Shown here: one piece after another, positions 56,510-64,000 of the stretch
Numbering within the stretch: the stretch's first letter is position 1
Layout: each line of letters opens with the position of its first letter
DNA from: Sipunculus nudus
Taxonomy: Eukaryota > Annelida > Sipuncula > Golfingiida > Sipunculidae
Direction of reading: 5' to 3'
NCBI GenBank assembly: GCA_026874595.1
Contig: CM049311.1
Span: 52,269,676 to 52,333,675 of the forward strand
Length of the DNA: 64,000 nucleotides
Translations under genes and position numbers: made by a program
The notes under the pieces: model-generated
Told to the model about the DNA's origin: nothing
Database searches by the model: none
Seen by the model: only the letters and a program-made list of their open reading frames with translations

Positions 56510-57025
56510 ATGAAGACCAAAGTGCTTTTGTCAAAGGAAGAAGAATTTCAGATACCAGTAGCCTTATCAGAGATAGATTACTGTCATATAGAAAAGAATA
56601 AAGCTATTATTTTTGCAGTTGATTTTGCATCTGCATTTGATTCTATAGATTATGTTTTCATGTCTGTTACTCTGAAAAAATTTGGATTCGGGAAAATATT
56701 TCAAAGATGGATTACCGTATTACACAATATTCTGGAGAGCTGTGTTCTTAATAATGGTTATACCACAGGCTATTTTAAGTTGAAAAGAGGCACCAGACAG
56801 GGGGATCCTATAGCCCAATACCTGTTCTTATAATCTATTGAAGTATTAGCAATGGTAATACGCCAATCAAACAAAGTCAAAGGTATAAACATTAATGGTG
56901 TTGAGATAAAACAATGTATGTATGCTGATGACACAACATTCTTTTTAAACGATCTACAATCCATGAAAGAAGTTAGACAAATACTGAATAATTTTGCACT
57001 GATCTCACCTCTTGAAATAAATTAA
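56510..57025 (+). pseudogene. LINE reverse transcriptase core, broken
   Basis: Motifs A, B and C all visible (see parent element), interrupted by a stop at 56831-56833 after the QGDP block. Confidence 0.8.
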
Positions 57026-57444
57026 TAGTAAATGTGAAGCTGCATGGCTCGGCTGCCCCAAAAGCAAAACCCCGGAACAAGATGATATTAAATGAATAAA
57101 TGTACATGAAAAAGCGATAAAAATTCTGGGAATCTGGTACACTTATGATAAAACACTTTCGGATACACTTAATTTTGAAAACATTCACAGTAATTTGGTA
57201 GTCCTGTTTAATATATGACAAACGAGAGCATTGACAATATTTGGTAGAAATTCAATTGTTAAACCCTGGGGATCAGTTAAGTACTTTATGTTTCAAATAT
57301 TTTAGAACCTCCTCCAAACTTTGTAAAGAGAGTGAAAAGTTGTGTTGTTGACTTCATATGGTACGAAAGAAAGCAAAACATTAAATATGAAGTCCTGTTA
57401 AAAACATTTTCTCTGGAGGTTAAAATTTAGATAATGCTGCAAAT

Positions 57445-57831
57445 GTGAATTTCAAACAGGTCTACTCACGAATAATTCAGGACAAAGTTGAAGAACCAGT
57501 GAATAAAATAAATTTGCAAGGGAATCTTGATTTAAACAATGTTTGTTGGAAAAGAGCTGTAAATGTATATGAAACTACTTTGGATATGTACTTAAGACAG
57601 TTTCAATTCAAAATCCTACATAATATATTAACTGTCAATGCTAAATTATATACATGGAGACTGATGGACACTTACAGATGTTCATACTGTTTTATGGATA
57701 AAGAATCAGCTGTCCATTTGTTCTGTGAATGTTTCATGGTTAAATCTCTTTACTTTCACATTATAAATTGGGCGCATCGAGCTGGCATCTATATGCCACC
57801 ATTAACACCTGAAACTGTGTATATGGGTTGA
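57445..57831 (+). pseudogene. LINE C-terminal zinc-binding fragment
   Basis: CSYCFMDKESAVHLFCEC fits the CX2C...HX3C pattern at the C-terminus of many LINE reverse transcriptases. Confidence 0.7.
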
Positions 57832-58180
57832 CCGGATGATACGCTGTTTAAACTGCTTGTTGATTTCCTGTTATTAATTTATAAGTTTATCATATTTAGT
57901 CAACGTAAGCAGGGCAATGTCCCTTCACTGTCAACATTCCTTGCGCATGTGAAGCATTATGAAAAGAACGAACGTAAAACATCAGAAAAGAATGAATTAC
58001 TGGATAAGCATCTTGAAAAATGGGGACAAATACTCGCCATTCTCAATAGTTCTTGATTATTGTGAAGCCACATGAAGTGTTTTTGTTGCTACATCCTTTG
58101 TTTTATATACAACAATTGTCTTGTAATGTATTTTGTCACCGTAATGATGTCGATGATGAAAAAAAAAATAAATGCTAAAA

Positions 58181-59589
58181 TGATAAGTCTGAGACATTAT
58201 TACAGAAGAGAAAAAAGAAGAAAAAAATATATAAAAAAATAAATTTTAAGCTTTATTTCTGCTTAAATATAATCTTTTCCATCTTATAAAGGTCAATATG
58301 AATACATAGTGTTATCTTAGAATGTATGACTATTAGTTTAATTTAGTTAGACAAAAATGCCTCATGTTGTTTTGAATTAGTCAGTCAGATGACACAATTT
58401 AAAATCAATTGCCACAGGTTTCTGTCCAGTGAATCATGCAATGATTACCAGGTGATTACCGAAAAAGTGCAGCTTCACTCCAGTTACCCCTGACTGCACG
58501 GACAGGCAGGGTATGGATAAGCCATGATTATTATAATATCATAATTAACAGGGTTTCATCAACTATACCAATCAAATGGTCAAACTGCTCCTCTTTTATG
58601 ACAGATTATTACCCAGCATATACTCCTGTACAGAGATAGAGTGTCTCATATTTTTTAGATATTTCCTAGTTTTTGCATAATTCACAACAACCTCAGGAAT
58701 AGACTTGGTGTTCGCAGGGCTGAGAAAATTGTGTTTTGCTATCGCATGCTTCGTGGTAACTTACATGTAGATTACTGACAGGGACTGATTGTACTCCAAT
58801 GTGATTAACAACAGAACTTATAAAAATTTAATGGGTGAGATGCTTAAATTTAAATGAGTGATAAATTTATAAGTTTAACTGTTGATCACTAATTAGTCAT
58901 AGTGTAATATCACATAGGATGTTCATATTGTTAAGTCAAACACAGGCTATTAATTGTGTTATATTTTGTAGAAAGTGCCGTTTACATACTATTTAGATTC
59001 TACCCTAGTAAGTGAGTTAGTATGCAGCACTGCATGAACCTTGGCAGCTATGCACTTGACCGATATGATACCTGTGAGATAATTGTAGTATATCAATCTG
59101 TAATTCTCTATCATACAAAAGTAACATTGCTGAGTGACACAAATTTGGTAAGAACTAATTACAAATACAGAAAACTTCCTCTAACCCTCATGTGAATACA
59201 GGCAGACATTTAACCAATAATCTTTTGTTAATTAACATGTCAACACATACTATGCTACACTACATACATACGTATTTGAAATACATATCCAACAGCTGCA
59301 ATTTTGGCAATACTATTTGAATAAAACTAATAGAATTATATAAAGATTAATCAGAGCATTGTTCCTGTACACTGATTAAAAGCCATATTGTTTTATTTTA
59401 TTTAAAAGAAATAAAAATCGTTCAAATATCTGCTTTGTAATTTTTTGTTAATCACACTATCATTCTTACTGTCCACTAAATTCCAGTTTCATCCGATACT
59501 TCCGGAAGAAAGTGGAGGAAACCCCATTCCCTCCAATTTCTTTCAATGTCTCGGAAGGAATACATTTTTTCCTGAAGAAAACCAACTCT
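58181..59589. other. No gene recognised
   Basis: AT-rich DNA between the LINE and the next family block. Confidence 0.4.
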
Positions 59590-60135
59590 GCTCAAAATCA
59601 AAGAGAATCTTCCCTTATTAGCAGGTTAGCAGTATCTTGAAGATGATAGGTTTGTGATGAAAAGTTTGGCTTGAAATACATACATTCTTTTAAAATAATA
59701 ATTTGGTCCTGTGACCTTGATCTTTGACCATTGGACCCCAAAATCGACAAATTTCTTACTTTAGTGCTGAGCCATATATAAGTTAAGTTGAAAGCAATAA
59801 GTCAAACTAAACTGGAGTTATCATCTGGAAATTAAATTGGGAACAGATGGTCACTGTGAACTTGACCTTTGACCTTAAAACGCCTAATTCATTTATGCTC
59901 TCCCTGTACTGACAAGTCAGCTGAATGCGCAAATGGAAGGTTTGGGATGAAAAGCTTGGCTTAAAATGAAGCCATAATCTTTTTAAATAAGCGAGTCGTG
60001 CTTTCACCTAATGACCCAAAATCAATTAGGTTCTCGCTTAAGTGGTGGGCTATATTAAAGTCAAGTTTGAAATCCATGTGTCGATCCGACCTGGAGTTAT
60101 TATCTGGAAACCAATTTGTATGGATTGACAAATGA

Positions 60136-60167
<32 letters not shown>

Positions 60168-60698
60168 GGTGATTATTATAGGGCATCATTTGAGTTAATA
60201 AAAAACACTCCAGGTTTTAAGACACTAGATGTGATCACAGCTGAGAAACTGACATGATTGTTGTCATTTTATAGTAAAAAATATCGAAAAATATTCGTCA
60301 AAATAAAAAAATAAAATACAGTTGGCGCCAGCACTTTTCGGGAACTGATAAAACTAGTCATGGTCAATATTCAAGGCAATATTCATAACAATCCATGCAT
60401 TAAATATCAAAATACTGGAAGTTTTGTATCAATTTTTATTATTCTGGGGGGGGGGGGATACGTTCAAGCCCCATAGCTCGGAGGATATAGGTCGCAGTGA
60501 CCTAAATTCAGGTTTCAAAGGAGATTTTTTTTATCGACCTCCCTCGATATTCACTAAGAAGTATCTAGGACCAGCAGTTACGTTTTGTGCTTTGCTAACG
60601 GACGGCCAGACGCCCGGAAGACCGGACGCCAGGACGGACGACGGACAAAGCGCCATTCCTATACCTCAGTTGACTAACAGTCAGCTGAGCTAAAAACC
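59590..60698 (+). mobile_element. Helentron-like element, 3' part
   Basis: Begins within the interior (AGAATCTTCCCTTATTAGCA), carries DR1 units and an AGGTCGCAGTGACCT palindrome (60489-60503), GACAGACAGACAGACAGGG, a poly-G run, and ends ACAGTCAGCTGAGCTAAAAA. Together with 54632-54905 it may be one element split by the LINE and other DNA. Confidence 0.7.
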
Positions 60699-60699
60699 C

Positions 60700-61033
60700 C
60701 GGGGAATGGTTCTGCTTTATATAACACCTGACAATAAATTTACGTTTGAGTTCTCCCTGATTTGGACACTTTGAAGTTAGGTAAATAGTGTTTTTGAGGC
60801 CTGGCTAATGTTACGATTTGGGCTCTCGTCCTGTTTGTGGATTTTCAGGCTAACAGCAGGACACAACACACGAGACAACTCTAGACAGCCATGTATTAAT
60901 CTGGACCAACCACTTGTACCATAAGCGACCACTAGGTGGCAGGGCATATATATATCGTCATATCTGCAAATTTTAAGGAACATCTGAATAATCCTGAAAT
61001 GATACATGAATATATCTGTTCTGTAGATATGAA

Positions 61034-61073
<40 letters not shown>

Positions 61074-61270
61074 AGTTACCTGTTGTTTTTTTTTTTTTTT
61101 AATATTGCTTATATGAGCTAATACGGTTATTTTGAATGCTGTTAACCATTACTATCTACAGGGGAGAGGTTACAAGCACACGCCAGGATTTTCAATTCAT
61201 ACCTGCCTTTAACCTCGCACAGATATTCAGCATCTGAAACTAGTCTTACATATTATTAATCAGTCTTTTG
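60700..61270. other. No gene; possible decayed LTR
   Basis: TGTTACGATTTGGGC at about 60810 could be the reversed end of a - strand LTR belonging to the Gypsy remnant at 61279-63365; the other end is uncertain. (TA)n at 61036-61071 and poly-T at about 61085. Confidence 0.3.
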
Positions 61271-61278
61271 GAGTCTGC

Positions 61279-63365
61279 TTACTCTCTGGCTGCGACAAGG
61301 TGTTGGTTTACCTGGAGGCTGAGCATCCTGCTCCTGGCGTGATCAATCGGCTCTAAATCTACGGGCCAGTCTTTCTCTGTTGGAATGGTAGGTTCTCGTG
61401 TCATCTTATTGCGCCTGTAGCCTGAGCGATCGTCTGCCTTAATCTGGTATGATCTTGCTGCTACTTGCCTTATGACTGTCCAGTCTGTTTCCACTGACCA
61501 CGGACATGATCCAGTGTGGCAACACATTGATTCTATTGCAGTGGTGGTAAACTACGATGTTTCTGTTCTTGTTTTCTCAACATGTTGTCCTGCATGAAAT
61601 GTTCGAACTCTCTGCATTCTTATTGTGGATCTTTGTCTGTCACTTGTACATCAACAGTACCATGTCGTGCAAAGATTAACGAGGTAATGACAGCTGTTCA
61701 GGTGGTCTTGTTTAGTAATATGACCTCATGGTAGCTAGAATGGTTGTCGGGTTTAGTGATATGACCTCATGGTAGCTAGACAGGTTGTCTTTTTCAGTGA
61801 TATGACCTCATGGTAATTAGACAGGTTGATATGACCTCATAGTAGTTAGACAGGTTGTTATGACCTCATGGTAGTTAGACAGGTCGATATGACCTCATAG
61901 TAGTTAAACAGGTTGTCTTGTTTAGTGTTATGACCTCATTGTAGTTAGACAGTTTGATATGACCTCATGGTAGTTAGACAATTTATTAATAACTATCAAA
62001 TATTCCTTCCCTTCATGCGAAAAAAAGATCTGCGCAAACTTTTTGCAATAGTTTTTTTTAATTTCATGAGACTATAAACTTTCAGACTGATAATTTCTCC
62101 TGTATCTCATACAAGTTTGACACTGGTATATCATTTCAGTTATATGATCATTCATTTTTGGCTAGTAAAGCAGCTCACATGCACGTCTCATGCACTTTTC
62201 CATTCAGAGATGACCTTCATGGATTTTTGTCAGTACTGATTTTCTCATCTAAGTAAGAGTCACTTTTTCAGGCTCTTTCATCACAATACCGCCTTGTAGT
62301 GTAAGTAGCTCACGAACATTCCAGTTTTCTGTCAAAGCTGGATGACAATTTCTTTTTTTAATAATCTTCATTTTTTCATCTTTACAGATTACTGGCTTAA
62401 TTTCTATAATTTTTAATTATCTCAGACTGGCATGCTTGTGATTCCCATATGTACAAAGGAATCAGTTTCTTCTGACATGTCCCGGTTTCTGCTTCAGGAT
62501 CAGTTGACCTTGACAGTACATTTGCTGTTACTAGCAGCAGCTTTCCTTGTACGAATATCCAAATTATACTCTGAGTGGACTATAATCTAGTGCTTTCATG
62601 AAAAGAATAATTAGAGGCTTAAGGTCTGTTTCGGCCTGCACATAGGCTCCATATATAAACTGGTGAAACTGTTCACATGCATAGGTAATGCTGTGTAGCA
62701 CTTTCTAGAGTTGTGCATATCTTATCCGGTCATGTCTCGAGAAGCGTATACCACTTGTTTTCATTCTTTTTGGTGAAGCTGATACTACTGTACTGCCCCG
62801 AGACCATTTTGGCTGACATCAGATGATATTCCGAGTGCTTTCTTCGGGTCATAGCACACAAGTATTGCCTCTGTGCACGGCACGACATCTTTGAGCGCCT
62901 GTCATGACTTTTCTTGTTCTTGTTTCCCTTGCTCATGGGTTTTTTTGGAGCAGTAATATTCTAATTGGGGCTGTTTTTTTTCCAGACAGCTCAGACACCT
63001 TTTTGGCTAAATATGTGATCATGCCAAGTAATCTGTGTATGTCCTGCTTGTTTTGGGTCCTTTCCATGCTTACATAAGCAGCGTTTTTGTAAAGATATGG
63101 TTTTATCCCTTCACGTATAAGGTTGTCTCCTGGAATACAAGTTCCTCTATAACATACATGCATTTACTTTGGTTCAATTTCAGACTGCTCCAGCTTTCAT
63201 CTTCCAATGCTTATTATAAAGCAGTATCATGTAGTTATAGATCGAGTGATACCCAAGATAAAGACGTCATCTATTGATGTGTCTACTCCAGGTATCCCTT
63301 GAAATAATTCGTGAACTATTTTGTGGTAAACCTCTGGAGCTCACAAAAAAAACGAATGGTAATCT
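61279..63365 (-). pseudogene. Decayed Gypsy-type retrotransposon pol
   Basis: Read on the - strand, in order: RT end (APEVYHKIVHELFQGIPGVD then DDVFILG, about 63343-63255; LKLNQSKCM; NKQDIHRLLGMITYLAK, 63050-62985), RNase H (KKALGISSDVSQNGLGAV, about 62850-62795; QVVYASRDM), integrase zinc-binding region (ENWNVRELLTLQGGIV, TKIHEGHL, about 62330-62190), and the pol C-terminus (RSYQIKADDRSGYRRNKM, about 61460-61405). Many stops and frameshifts. The integrase catalytic core is missing and a minisatellite (61690-61985) occupies its place. Confidence 0.85.
61690..61985 (+). repeat. Minisatellite, ~28-50-bp units with GATATGACCTCATGGTAG
   Basis: ATATGACCTCATGGTAGTTA and GACAGGTT recur about 8 times with variable spacers (TTGTTTAGTG). 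Located within the Gypsy remnant. Confidence 0.88.
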
Positions 63366-63392
63366 CAGGTATCGATAGCGAGCAAACGGTAC

Positions 63393-63560
63393 ATGGAGAT
63401 CTCGGACCTTTTACATCTCGGCCCTCACGAAGTCGGAGCATTTCATATCGGACAATTACGATCTCGGACCACTGGGCCGACGATCTCGGACCACTTTGTA
63501 TATTGCCACTACGATCTCGGACCACTTTGTGATCGGGCAACTACGATCTCGGACCAAACT
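63393..63560 (+). repeat. Tandem repeat with ACGATCTCGGACCACTTT
   Basis: ATCTCGGACC recurs about 5 times at variable spacing (18-40 bp), with TCGGACAATTACG variants. Confidence 0.75.
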
Positions 63561-64000
63561 AACACACATGTCCTGCTTGCTTTAACTGTTATGAAATAAC
63601 CGACATTATGTTTATAATTTACAATATCATTTCGTCTGCGCGGGATTCAGATATTAAAAATTCCATATGGACCAGTTAAGCCTACGACATAGCTCAGTAT
63701 GTATATCCACTCAGAAAACATATATCACACATACACTCTTATACTTAATTTATAATAGTTTGTGTAACGCATGACACCATATTCTAACTCAAAGAGAAAG
63801 GACAAAGTGTATCAGAATTTAATATATACAATATTAAAAGAGGTATGAAAACCGAAATATGAAATATGATAAATATACGTAAACTTAAAATGTACAAATG
63901 AGCATGTATGAATCAAAGAATCAGAACTGGTGTATTGCTGTTACATATATAAAATAAAACTTCTGTACTAGATAATATTAAAGAGTGAAAACAGTAATAG
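63561..64000. other. No gene recognised
   Basis: AT-rich DNA to the window end. Confidence 0.4.

Larger units (their letters stand above)
54906..58180 (+). mobile_element. Decayed non-LTR retrotransposon (L1/Tx1-like LINE), 5'-truncated
   Basis: Pieces of one long ORF appear in successive frames, broken by stops and frameshifts. Endonuclease end: TYVPNTEPDQIEF and IWGGDFNFCFSQQDADGG. Pre-RT: DWYEQGERSTKYFLNIEKSN. RT: QSAFVKGRRISDTSSL, IIFAVDFASAFDSIDY (motif A), KRGTRQGDPIAQYLF (motif B), MYADDTTFFL (motif C, about 56921). C-terminal zinc-binding segment RCSYCFMDKESAVHLFCEC (about 57680-57735). The tail near 58158-58175 is A-rich with AATAAA. The GEKSTKYFLNLE-type and RQGDPLS-type blocks place it with L1/Tx1-like elements, by memory. 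Confidence 0.85.

Noticed and set aside
61690-61985. CRISPR-like array
   Set aside because: Units vary in length and spacers are shared and short; eukaryotic minisatellite inside a retrotransposon remnant.

Overview
This is eukaryotic nuclear DNA, most likely from a bivalve or other mollusc. That is inferred from split genes with GT-AG introns, a protostome-like tyrosine hydroxylase, AT-rich DNA with long (TA)n tracts, many small transposons and tRNA-derived SINEs. The species is not identified. The window is repeat-dominated and holds only two host protein genes I can support, plus two tRNA genes.

1-22.1 kb: the 3' part of a tyrosine hydroxylase gene on the + strand. Nine exons, from 1125 to the stop codon at 21290, join in phase to give 401 codons: the ACT regulatory domain, the complete catalytic domain and the C-terminal helix. 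The N-terminal exon(s) are not visible and probably lie upstream of the window. The introns carry a ~71-bp satellite, a foldback element, two kinds of SINE, a TIR transposon and copies of a large interspersed family. The last intron (10.4 kb) also holds tRNA-Ala(CGC) and tRNA-Ser(GCT) on the - strand.

22.1-48.5 kb: no host gene recognised. This stretch is mostly a nested mosaic of the interspersed family. Its members start at a TGACCCATGGGTCA palindrome and end at a stem-loop followed by GCTAAAAA. One copy sits inside another, so the ends can be read directly: insertion was into a T-run with no obvious target duplication, a Helitron/Helentron-like pattern. The family is packed with nuclear-receptor-type half-sites: DR1 (TGACCTTTGACCT), DR0, two exact consensus oestrogen-response palindromes and an everted repeat at the 5' tip. 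A 4-kb insert in one copy multiplies the DR1 unit into a ~290-bp satellite with a ~1.43-kb higher-order period. A probable solo LTR lies at 44.1-44.8 kb.

48.5-52.9 kb: a DNA transposon (CAGGGGC termini, 5-bp target duplication) carrying a recent LTR retrotransposon. The retrotransposon has near-identical LTRs, a tRNA-Leu-type primer site and gag plus a protease remnant, but no reverse transcriptase or integrase.

53.1-54.2 kb: an intact, intronless gene for a membrane-anchored class I SAM-dependent methyltransferase (351 aa).

54.6-64 kb: an interspersed-family copy split by a decayed L1/Tx1-like LINE (54.9-58.2 kb), then a decayed Gypsy pol on the - strand (61.3-63.4 kb) whose integrase core is replaced by a minisatellite, then a short tandem repeat.

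The two host genes have no evident functional link. The main biological interest is the hormone-receptor-site-bearing mobile family and its abundance in and around a catecholamine-synthesis gene.
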